Shown: one piece after another, positions 53,824 to 61,195 of the stretch
How the letters are laid out: each line of letters opens with the position of its first letter
How positions within the stretch are numbered: the stretch's first letter is position 1
Origin: Bacteroidota bacterium
GTDB taxonomy: Bacteria; Bacteroidota; Bacteroidia; NS11-12g; UBA9320
Length of the DNA stretch: 64,000 nucleotides
Assembly: GCA_947468275.1 (NCBI GenBank)
Contig: CANIKO010000008.1
Location: 1 to 64,000 of the forward strand
Direction: 5' to 3'
Translations under genes and position numbers: made by a program
The notes under the pieces: generated by a model
Database searches by the model: none
What the model saw: only the letters and a program-made list of their open reading frames with translations
What the model was told of the DNA's origin: nothing

Positions 53824-54996
53824 TTGAATAATACACTTTACACCCCGCTATTCTTCAAATTAACATTCGGTTCGTTATTGTTTTTTGGAAGTATGAATAT
53901 GATTCTTCCTGAATTACCAGATTATCTTGATTCAATGGGAGGTAAAGACTATAAAGGAGCAATTATAGGATTATTTACTCTTACCGCTTGCATTTCTAGA
54001 CCATTCAGCGGCCGACTGGCTGATACTGTCGGGCGTATCCCAGTAATTCTATTTGGTACAATTATAGCAATAATTACTAACTCATTATATATTTTAGCGC
54101 CTACCATTTTAGGATTTTTAATACTCCGACTCATACATGGTTTAACCGTTGGATTTAATTCAACAGGCGCTACTGCATATATCAGCGATATTGTTCCCAG
54201 CGAAAAAAGAGGCGAAGCAATGGGATTTTTTGGGTTGATGAATAATTTTGGTGCTGGATTGGCACCGCTGCTTGGCAGCTATATAACCAAATCCTATGGA
54301 ATTAATTACATGTTTCTTACAGCCTCAGTATTGGCTTCAGGCTCCGCACTAACTTTTTGGAAAATCAATGAAACATTAATAAATAAACAGCCATTTAAAT
54401 TAAAATTATTAAATCTTCACAAGCAAGATTTAGCAGAAAAAAGGGTTTGGCTTCCAGCAGTTATAATGTTTTTAATGGTATTTTCCTTTGGAACAATTCT
54501 AACAGTTGGCTTTGATTTAGCAGAACAGCTCAAGGCCTCTAACAAAGGAATAATTTTGATGATAATGACTTTATCCTCCATTTTAATAAGGGTTATCGCC
54601 GGTAAATTCTCTGACCGTTTTGGTCGTAAAACCGCAATGCTTTTCGGCTTATCAACTTTAACAACAGGTCTTTTAATCATGGCAAATGCCAAAGATTTAA
54701 ATCACTTATATATTGGGACTTTTATTGTTGGGTTAGCCAACGGAATGAATAATCCTACAATTTTTGCGTGGGTAGCTGATTGGGGAAACCCTAAGAATAA
54801 AGGTCGGGCTATTTCCACATTATTTATTTCCCTTGAGATTGGCGTTGGTATTGGTTCATTTATTTCCGCAGAACTATACAAAAATAAATTATCAAATATT
54901 CCTATTGCTTTTTATATGGCAGCGACATTGGCATTTATTGCAGCCGCTATTTTAGTGGCTACTTGGAAATACAGACCTAAAATTATGTTTGAATAA
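53824..54996 (+). CDS. Major facilitator superfamily transporter
   Basis: A 390-residue transporter with about twelve transmembrane helices. MFS motifs are visible in the loop after helix two (RPFSGRLADTVGRIPVI) and its copy in the second half (IAGKFSDRFGRKTAMLF). The pattern resembles drug or small-molecule exporters, but the substrate cannot be told. The start is TTG at 53824, because later ATGs would remove helix one. The start sits five bases after a strong terminator T-run, so expression needs readthrough or an internal start. Confidence 0.93.
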   Translation: MNNTLYTPLFFKLTFGSLLFFGSMNMILPELPDYLDSMGGKDYKGAIIGLFTLTACISRPFSGRLADTVGRIPVILFGTIIAIITNSLYILAPTILGFLILRLIHGLTVGFNSTGATAYISDIVPSEKRGEAMGFFGLMNNFGAGLAPLLGSYITKSYGINYMFLTASVLASGSALTFWKINETLINKQPFKLKLLNLHKQDLAEKRVWLPAVIMFLMVFSFGTILTVGFDLAEQLKASNKGIILMIMTLSSILIRVIAGKFSDRFGRKTAMLFGLSTLTTGLLIMANAKDLNHLYIGTFIVGLANGMNNPTIFAWVADWGNPKNKGRAISTLFISLEIGVGIGSFISAELYKNKLSNIPIAFYMAATLAFIAAAILVATWKYRPKIMFE

Positions 54997-55001
54997 TATT
55001 T

Positions 55002-55814
55002 TTAATACTCTAACGAAATTCTATAGCCTGAATGACTTCGGATGTTAAATACAAAACTGTTATCAATCATCCAATATTGCCCTTTTATTCCCGTTAGCGT
55101 TCCTTCGATTTCAGGGTTCGTATCCAATTTCAAACTTTTTACTTTTTCAGGATAACCTAGGATTGGATATTTTATGCTTATTTCTTCAGAATCAGTAATC
55201 AACCATTGTTTTAATTCTTCAGGAAGAAAGTTGGCAAAATGGTTTCTTTCATTTATTAAATCAAATGGATCGCCATCCGATTTTAACATTTTTTGCCAAT
55301 TGGTTTTATCGGCTAAATGATTTTTTAATGCCATTTCAATTAGTCCTGCGGCTTGTCTGTATGGTGTTTTGGCCAAAACTATGGCTTGCGAAGCGCCCTG
55401 ATCAATCCAGCGGGTTGGAACTTGAGTAGTCCTAGTTACTCCAATTTTCAATCCACTTGTATTACTTAAATATGCGTAATGCGGCTGCATATGGTGTTCC
55501 ATTTCCCATTCATAATCACGCAATGCAACGCCTTCATGAATGCGGCTCAGTTCAGGCCTAATAATACTAGGTGAGGCCTCTGGCGAATTCATAAAAGCAT
55601 CATAACTCATTCCATCACCAAACGTTTTATTTATCTTTTTTCCGGATATCACACAATGGATAGCACTTTCAAATGTAATACGTATCTTTTGACCTACCAG
55701 TTCATTTAATGGAATGTAATGATTAGGGGATAAAATATCATACAGAGGCAGTTGGTATTGCACCACATCTGCCAAAGCTGATTTCATTTTTCTTATATTT
55801 CCTGAGAGTTTCAT
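55002..55814 (-). CDS. DUF2797 protein
   Basis: A 270-residue cytoplasmic protein of the DUF2797 family. Typical segments include ESAIHCVISGKKINKTFGDG, LSRIHEGVALRDYEWEMEHH, YLSNTSGLKIGVTR and RWIDQGASQAIVLAKTPYRQ. A Cys and several His suggest a metal site, although the family function is unknown. It converges with the MFS gene five bases away. Confidence 0.92.
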   Translation of the reverse strand: MKLSGNIRKMKSALADVVQYQLPLYDILSPNHYIPLNELVGQKIRITFESAIHCVISGKKINKTFGDGMSYDAFMNSPEASPSIIRPELSRIHEGVALRDYEWEMEHHMQPHYAYLSNTSGLKIGVTRTTQVPTRWIDQGASQAIVLAKTPYRQAAGLIEMALKNHLADKTNWQKMLKSDGDPFDLINERNHFANFLPEELKQWLITDSEEISIKYPILGYPEKVKSLKLDTNPEIEGTLTGIKGQYWMIDNSFVFNIRSHSGYRISLEY

Positions 55815-55933
55815 TTATTTTTAAATTGCATTTATAACTAAATTCATCCCCCTACCCCCCTTCAAAGAGGGACAGCGACTCCTGCAAAATTTTGTCCTCA
55901 ATTTTCAAAATGTGTCATTTTCAAATCTCCAAA

Positions 55934-57697
55934 TTATTTGATCCAAAAATCATAAAGCACCTTTTGCTCTTCCGTCACATTTTCCATTTTCACCAACTTA
56001 TAATTCACCGTCGGATCTTTTTCCGGAACCACCTTTAAAGTTAGTAATTTTCCCATTCTGCTAATAATCATTTCGGCTTCTATTCCTTCCTTTAATCTTG
56101 AAGTAAATTCATCAATATCACCATTTACACGGTATCCGTTAATTGCTATTATTTCATCGTTCACACTAAGTCCTGCTTTGCTTGCCGGGCGATTTACTTC
56201 AACAAATTTTACAACGGTTTTACCATTTTCCAATTTTGTATTTATTCCCAAAGGCATTTTGCTCGAAGGTTGATTTTTAAGTTCCACACCCACATATTCC
56301 AAATATTTACCATAATCAATAGGACTTGTCGTATAAACCATAGTTTGTAATAACTCCGTGAATGAAGAACCGGCTACTGTTTCCAATGCTTTAGCAAATT
56401 CATCTTCAGTAAATCCTCTCTTTTTGGTTTTATAAAAATCAGTATAAAGCAATCGCATCACATCGTCCATTTTCTTTTTGCCATTCGTGCGTTTTATTAT
56501 TTCCAAATCAATAATCATGGAAGCCAACATTCCTTTTTGATAATAACTTATGGTGCTGTTATCACTGTTTTCATCGGGCAAATAAAATTTTATCCAAGCA
56601 TCAAAACTACTTGCTGCCAAAGTTTGAACTTTTGCTCCCGGCAAATTTTCCATTTTGGTTATGGCAGTAGCTACTATTGCCAAATATTCTTCATCTTTAT
56701 AAATTTCACAACGCTTTAAAAATAAATCATCAAAGTAGGATGTAATTCCTTCCATTATCCAAAGCATATTGGTATAGTTTTCTTTGGTGTAATCAAATGG
56801 CCCCAACTCAATGGGACGAATCCGTTTCACATTCCAAAGGTGAAAATATTCATGAGCTATGAGTCCTAAAAAGCTTTTATATTTTGCTTCGTTGCTATAA
56901 GCCCAGCGTTGAATCACCGAAGTTTGGCTATTCAAATGTTCCAATCCTCCCCCACCCGATTCCACATTTTGGATAAAAATAACATACTCAGGCGATGGAT
57001 GTTCTACCATCATGGCTACTTCTTTTTCAATTATTTTGGTAAAGTCGGCTTTAATTTTTCCAACATCGTAATTACCTTCGCCAAGCATAGCCACGCGGTG
57101 TTTTACTCCAGCTACTTCAAAATTTATAAGTTCATGATTGCCTAATGCAAAAGGGCTATCGGCTAATAAATCGTAGTTATCGGCCATAAATGTATTACTG
57201 GCTAATGCTGGCAATGCCACAGTTATATTTTTCCATGAGTCAGGTTTGTCAAAACTTATTTTACACTTTTGGTTTTGATAACCTTCGGCATACATAAATA
57301 CCGAAACCCCATGAAGAAAAGCACAAAACTGATCTACATAACTGGTTCTAACGCCTTGCTCAAATGCATAAACTTTATAGGAAACTGTAAGTTTTGATAT
57401 TCCTTTATTAAAATTTACATGCCAAGTATATTTGTTTGTTTTTTCAACGCTCAGTTTTTTGTTATCAGAATTTGCTTCAAATAACTCAACATTTCTTGCA
57501 AACTCACGAACCTTATAGGAGCCCGGAGTCCATACCGGCATAATAAAATCGGTAAATGTTCCGGAAGGTTTTTCAATTTCCATTTCTACTTCAACATAAT
57601 GACTTTCCGGCTTTGGAAACGAAACCTTGTAAATAACTTCTCCCTGCATAAATGTGGCGGTGATTAATAATAGTGTTAAAAGTGTAAGCCTTTTCAT
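55934..57697 (-). CDS. M61-family peptidase (glycyl aminopeptidase type) with PDZ domain
   Basis: A 587-residue exported metallopeptidase (signal peptide LTLLTLLLITATFMQG). The N-terminal beta domain (residues 20-190) is followed by the thermolysin-like domain with the zinc motif HEYFH in LIAHEYFHLWNVKRIRP near residue 287. A C-terminal PDZ domain covers about 465-560 (VNRPASKAGLSVNDEIIAING). It probably trims peptides in the periplasm. Five tandem octamers lie just upstream of the ATG. Confidence 0.95.
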   Translation of the reverse strand: MKRLTLLTLLLITATFMQGEVIYKVSFPKPESHYVEVEMEIEKPSGTFTDFIMPVWTPGSYKVREFARNVELFEANSDNKKLSVEKTNKYTWHVNFNKGISKLTVSYKVYAFEQGVRTSYVDQFCAFLHGVSVFMYAEGYQNQKCKISFDKPDSWKNITVALPALASNTFMADNYDLLADSPFALGNHELINFEVAGVKHRVAMLGEGNYDVGKIKADFTKIIEKEVAMMVEHPSPEYVIFIQNVESGGGGLEHLNSQTSVIQRWAYSNEAKYKSFLGLIAHEYFHLWNVKRIRPIELGPFDYTKENYTNMLWIMEGITSYFDDLFLKRCEIYKDEEYLAIVATAITKMENLPGAKVQTLAASSFDAWIKFYLPDENSDNSTISYYQKGMLASMIIDLEIIKRTNGKKKMDDVMRLLYTDFYKTKKRGFTEDEFAKALETVAGSSFTELLQTMVYTTSPIDYGKYLEYVGVELKNQPSSKMPLGINTKLENGKTVVKFVEVNRPASKAGLSVNDEIIAINGYRVNGDIDEFTSRLKEGIEAEMIISRMGKLLTLKVVPEKDPTVNYKLVKMENVTEEQKVLYDFWIK

Positions 57698-57722
57698 GGC
57701 AGGGCGAAAATAAGAAATTGTA

Positions 57723-57762
57723 TTGGAAATTTGGAGATTTGGAGATTTGGAAATTTGGAAAT
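57723..57762. repeat. Tandem octamer, five copies of TTGGAAAT/TTGGAGAT
   Basis: Five contiguous eight-base units, TTGGAAAT, TTGGAGAT, TTGGAGAT, TTGGAAAT, TTGGAAAT, 25 bases upstream of the M61 peptidase ATG. A shorter stretch of the same word lies just beyond the other end of that gene (around 55919-55934). Function unknown. Confidence 0.8.
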
Positions 57763-57788
57763 GAAATGCAATTTCGAATCCTAAATAA

Positions 57789-58056
57789 CTAATCTGCTAT
57801 TCGCGAACTATGCAAAATAGCCTCTATTGTAACACCTTCATCATGAACGGTAAATGCAATTACCCAGTCATTAAAATTCAGACAACGTAATTCAAGCTTA
57901 TTAAACAATTGGTTATTGCAAAATTTAAAAGACAATGGACTTAAAAACGAGTTTACCAAAAAATCCTCAAACCTTGCCAACTGGATATTCCGCGTAAATT
58001 GTATTTTTTGATTCTATAAAATTCACAACATTTATTAATGAAGTGAAAGCATCCAT
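57789..58056 (-). pseudogene. RelE/ParE-like toxin, frameshifted
   Basis: Two frames together encode a toxin of about 86 residues. The first, from the ATG at 58056, reads MDAFTSLINVVNFIES and then runs to a TGA. The second, open down to 57789, continues KIQFTRNIQLARFEDFL and ends WVIAFTVHDEGVTIEAILHS then SRIAD, a C-terminus like ParE/RelE toxins. Removing one T from the six-T run at 58004-58009 (+ strand) joins them. The gene starts seven bases after the antitoxin stop, the normal module order. The break is either a real inactivation or a homopolymer error. Confidence 0.6.
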
Positions 58057-58063
58057 AGTATAG

Positions 58064-58300
58064 TTAATCTGCATTAAAATTATTTCGGATAAAGTGATGG
58101 GCATCTTTCATAGAAATTGTCCCACTTTGCCGGCTTGACTCAATCATGCTTTTAAGTTGCAAGTCCGATAATGGTTTGCCAGGTAATGAAGCAGTGTTAC
58201 TCGTATCATCAATAATTGACAAATTAAGATTTAATTTATTAGCAAAATCAATCAATTTCATCACATTTTCTTTATTTGTGTTCTCTAATTTTAAAAGCAT
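58064..58300 (-). CDS. Putative antitoxin of a type II toxin-antitoxin pair
   Basis: A 78-residue protein. The N-terminal half (LKLENTNKENVMKLIDFANK) looks like a small DNA-binding or dimerisation segment. The C-terminal half (LSDLQLKSMIESSRQSGTIS and MKDAHHFIRNNF) is amphipathic and resembles toxin-binding tails of Bacteroidota antitoxins. Its size and its position directly before a ParE-like reading frame support the assignment, although the family is not one I can name precisely. If the toxin is really broken, the antitoxin is an orphan. Confidence 0.65.
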   Translation of the reverse strand: MLLKLENTNKENVMKLIDFANKLNLNLSIIDDTSNTASLPGKPLSDLQLKSMIESSRQSGTISMKDAHHFIRNNFNAD

Positions 58301-58384
58301 GTGATAAATTTACAAAAGTTGATTTAAAAAACAATTCTCCTATCGAAGCTAAATGATAATTTATTATTAGAATGAAGGATTACA

Positions 58385-58392
58385 TACTTTTG
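58385..58392 (+). promoter_or_regulatory. -7 box for the GNAT gene
   Basis: TACTTTTG matches TAnnTTTG exactly, 20 bases before the ATG at 58412. There is no recognisable -33 box at the standard distance. Confidence 0.4.
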
Positions 58393-58411
58393 TTTTCAAT
58401 ATTCGTCAACA

Positions 58412-58885
58412 ATGCTCATCCGCCCTTACACCCCTGCCGACCGCCAACCCTGCATCGAAATTTTCAAAAGCAATATGCCCAATTTTTTTGCGCCACACGA
58501 GTTAGGAGATTTTGAAAATTGGTTAACGGCCAAAGACAATACCCAAATTGCTTATAAATCCAACGAATCAGAATATTATTATGTGGTAGAACTGGATAAA
58601 CAAATAGTAGGATGTGGTGGTTTCTATATCCCAAAAAGTAATGCAGAAGCCCGTATGGCCTGGGGAATGGTTGAAAACAGGTTTCATAAAAAAGGAATAG
58701 GTCGTGCGTTTTTGGAATACCGTATAAATCAAATACGATTGATAAATCCAGAAATAAGCATTGCGCTTGACACCACCCAGCACTCCTTTCCTTTTTTTGA
58801 AAAAATTGGGTTTAAAGTAACTAAAATCCAGAAGGATACTTACGCCCCGGGGTTGGACAGATATGATATGGTTCAGGTTACATAA
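58412..58885 (+). CDS. GNAT-family N-acetyltransferase
   Basis: A 157-residue acetyl-CoA dependent transferase. The fold is recognised by LIRPYTPADRQPCIEIFKSN at the N-terminus, the strand YVVELDKQIVGCGGFYI, the acetyl-CoA loop VENRFHKKGIGRAFLEYRI near residues 88-106, and FFEKIGFKVTKIQKD at the end. The acceptor (small molecule, drug or protein) is unknown. It is divergent from the antitoxin gene. Confidence 0.92.
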   Translation: MLIRPYTPADRQPCIEIFKSNMPNFFAPHELGDFENWLTAKDNTQIAYKSNESEYYYVVELDKQIVGCGGFYIPKSNAEARMAWGMVENRFHKKGIGRAFLEYRINQIRLINPEISIALDTTQHSFPFFEKIGFKVTKIQKDTYAPGLDRYDMVQVT

Positions 58886-58928
58886 ATATTAAAATAGAAC
58901 GATTAATCAATACTTTTGCTAAAGCTAT

Positions 58929-59021
58929 TTGATTGATATTTCTGAATTATATGCAAGTACTGATATTATTAAAGTGGAAGAATTGAACGGGAAGTTTGTA
59001 AAATATCGAACATTTATTTAG
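58929..59021 (+). other. Possible gene remnant of about 30 codons
   Basis: Between the GNAT and Mrr-like genes an open stretch reads LIDISELYASTDIIKVEELN and then GKFVKYRTFI before TAG. It has the composition of real protein, unlike the AT-rich surroundings, but no start other than TTG and no upstream body (a TAA precedes it by six bases). It may be the tail of a deleted gene or a small gene; low confidence. Confidence 0.2.
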
Positions 59022-59056
59022 GCAAAATATTAGACTTAATTTTAAAGATAAACAAA

Positions 59057-59953
59057 ATGAAAAATTTAGAAATACCGAAATTTCATGAAACCTTTAATCC
59101 AATTTTGGAAGTATTAAGTAATGGAGAAACGATTCATTCAAGAGAATTACAAAGATTAGTTATTGAGAAATATTACTCGCATTTGTCGAATGAATTGTTA
59201 AACGAAAAGACAAAATCTGGTGAAAATCTAATAAATAATAGAATTGCCTGGGGTAAATCTTACCTTAAGAAAGGAGGATATATCGTATATCCAGAAAGAG
59301 GGCTTGTTAAAATCTCTGAAAAAGGTTTAAATCATAAGTCTAGGCTAACTTTAAGAGAAGTGGAAGATGACTCAAATATTTTAAATTTTTATACTGAAGA
59401 AAACACAAAAAAGAAAACAGAAATTAAGGATTTAAAGGAAATTCAAAATGCTTCACCTCAAGATTTAATTGATTCAGGATTTTCGCAAATTGAAATCGAG
59501 GTCAAAAATGATTTATTAGAAAAACTAAACAATATCGACCCTTATTATTTTGAAAAAGTAATTTTAATTCTACTAAAAAAAATGGGTTATGGGGATTTTG
59601 TGGAAACATCAAAATCGGCAGATGGGGGAATAGATGGAATAATAAATGAAGACAAATTAGGATTAGATAAAATTTACATTCAAGCCAAAAGATTTACAGA
59701 AAATAAAGTTCGAGAAAAAGATATAAGGAATTTTATTGGTGCCATGAGCGGTGATACGAATAAAGGTGTGTTTGTAACAACATCATTATTTGATAAAGGT
59801 GCTATAGAAAAGGCAAAAGACGCTCATCATAAAATCATTCTCATTGATGGAATTAAATTAGTTGATTTAATGCATGAATTTAATGTTGGAGTTCAGATAA
59901 AATCAGTTTATGAAGTTAAACAACTTGACGAAGACTTTTTTGTTGAACAATAG
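59057..59953 (+). CDS. Mrr-like restriction endonuclease
   Basis: A 298-residue nuclease of the type IV restriction group. The N-terminal 100 residues are a winged-helix Mrr_N domain (ILEVLSNGETIHSRELQRLV, RIAWGKSYLKKGGYI). The C-terminal catalytic domain (about 165-280) has the PD-(D/E)xK core: FEKVILILLKKMGYGDF, the Asp in ADGGIDGIIN and the QAK of KIYIQAKRF, then GAMSGDTNKGVFVTTS. Mrr proteins cut modified DNA; the specificity here is unknown. No methyltransferase or other defence gene is adjacent, so it is a stand-alone gene. Confidence 0.92.
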   Translation: MKNLEIPKFHETFNPILEVLSNGETIHSRELQRLVIEKYYSHLSNELLNEKTKSGENLINNRIAWGKSYLKKGGYIVYPERGLVKISEKGLNHKSRLTLREVEDDSNILNFYTEENTKKKTEIKDLKEIQNASPQDLIDSGFSQIEIEVKNDLLEKLNNIDPYYFEKVILILLKKMGYGDFVETSKSADGGIDGIINEDKLGLDKIYIQAKRFTENKVREKDIRNFIGAMSGDTNKGVFVTTSLFDKGAIEKAKDAHHKIILIDGIKLVDLMHEFNVGVQIKSVYEVKQLDEDFFVEQ

Positions 59954-59985
59954 AATAATTCTATTAACCAAAAACTTTAATCCCA

Positions 59986-60513
59986 ATGAAAAAAACTCTC
60001 TCACTAATTCTTGCATTCGTTATCACATTCAGCCTTGGCTTTGCTTTTAGTTCCATACTCACAAAAAACAGTAATAATGAGCCAATCCTAAAAAAAGCAA
60101 CCGGTATAGGTGGCATATTTTTTAAGTGCAAAGATCCTAAAAAAATGCGGGAATGGTATGCCACCAATCTGGGTCTTATTACCAATCAGTATGGGGCGGT
60201 TTTTGAATGGCGACAAGGAGCCGACACCACCAAAAAAGGGTTTACCCAATGGAGTCCGTTCAATGAAAAAACCAAATATTTTGAGCCTTCCACCAAAGAT
60301 TTTATGATTAATTACCGGGTAGAAAACATGGAAAAACTTATGGTGCAGCTAAAAAACAATGGGGTAACCATTAATGATACCATTGAAACTGCGGAATACG
60401 GGAAGTTTGTGCACATCATGGACATTGAAGGCAACAAAATAGAATTATGGGAACCCAATGATATTGAATATGAAAAACTTGGAAAACTGATGGGCACCAA
60501 GACAACAAAATAA
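59986..60513 (+). CDS. VOC (glyoxalase/bleomycin-resistance) family protein, membrane anchored
   Basis: A 175-residue protein with an N-terminal signal or anchor segment (LSLILAFVITFSLGFAFSS), unusual because most VOC proteins are cytoplasmic. The VOC domain follows: TGIGGIFFKCKDPKKMREWY, VFEWRQGAD, KDFMINYRVENMEKLM and VHIMDIEGNKIELWEPND, with the conserved Glu near the end. The position usually occupied by the first metal ligand is Phe or Lys, so metal binding may be altered. Substrate unknown. Confidence 0.88.
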   Translation: MKKTLSLILAFVITFSLGFAFSSILTKNSNNEPILKKATGIGGIFFKCKDPKKMREWYATNLGLITNQYGAVFEWRQGADTTKKGFTQWSPFNEKTKYFEPSTKDFMINYRVENMEKLMVQLKNNGVTINDTIETAEYGKFVHIMDIEGNKIELWEPNDIEYEKLGKLMGTKTTK

Positions 60514-60521
60514 GATATTAT

Positions 60522-61094
60522 CTATGATACGAATAAATCTTTAAATTTTGATTCTGCAACAAATCTGCTTTTACGCTGAAGTAAAATTGGATACAGATTA
60601 AAAAGAATTGAGAAAATTGACAAGCTAATAAAATCGAGGTACTTGCCATTTAAGAGATATTGAAATTGCACAAAAATCGTGATGATTAAAGTAAATAAAT
60701 GAGATGTTTCCGACCGTTTGGTTTCTTCGTAAAACACTTTTACATACTCTCCTCCACGCCCCTTTAGGTAAACGCGTTGATTTAAATGTTAAAAAAAAGA
60801 ATGAACTAAAATGTGCCTAAATCTTTCAACCCCTAGGTTTTTAAAATAATTTTCTCTCTCAAATTGCTTTAGTTTATAGTATACTTTTGGGAGCCTAAAG
60901 TACTTGAATATTTTGAAAAAGAAGTACCCGAATAAAATTATAACCCAAACATTTATAAACTGAATAACTATACTCATCAGTGTTGAATTATCATTTATTG
61001 AAACCTTATAAATATTAATTTCAATAAAGTAAATACAGCTAAATATAATTATTAGTGCGATTAATTTAACAGCAAAACTGTTTTTCTGTAGCAT
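60522..61094 (-). pseudogene. CrtO-like membrane acyltransferase-family gene interrupted by an in-frame stop
   Basis: One frame runs from the ATG at 61094 to 60522 and is cut only by a TAA at 60789-60791. The first part (101 residues) has two membrane helices and ends YYKLKQFERENYFKNLGVER then FRHILVHSFF. The rest continues HLNQRVYLKGRGGEYVKVFY, EETKRSETSH, two more helices and NLYPILLQRKSR. The ETKRxExxH and YPILLQR motifs resemble staphylococcal CrtO and its Bacteroidota relatives. The joined length (about 190 residues) fits the family. A single T-to-A change (TAA to AAA, Lys) would restore the gene. The stop abuts an eight-A run on the + strand. Confidence 0.7.
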
Positions 61095-61195
61095 AGGATT
61101 CTATATAAATTCAACCTTTATTTGTTTGGGTTGACTTCAAATTTAACTACAATGCTTATAAAATTTTGAGAAAGGATTATAAATAGTTTACAACA

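Noticed and set aside
60522-61094. Two separate small membrane proteins of 71 and 101 residues
   Set aside because: They are in the same frame, the intervening codons encode conserved-looking sequence, and motifs of one family span both.
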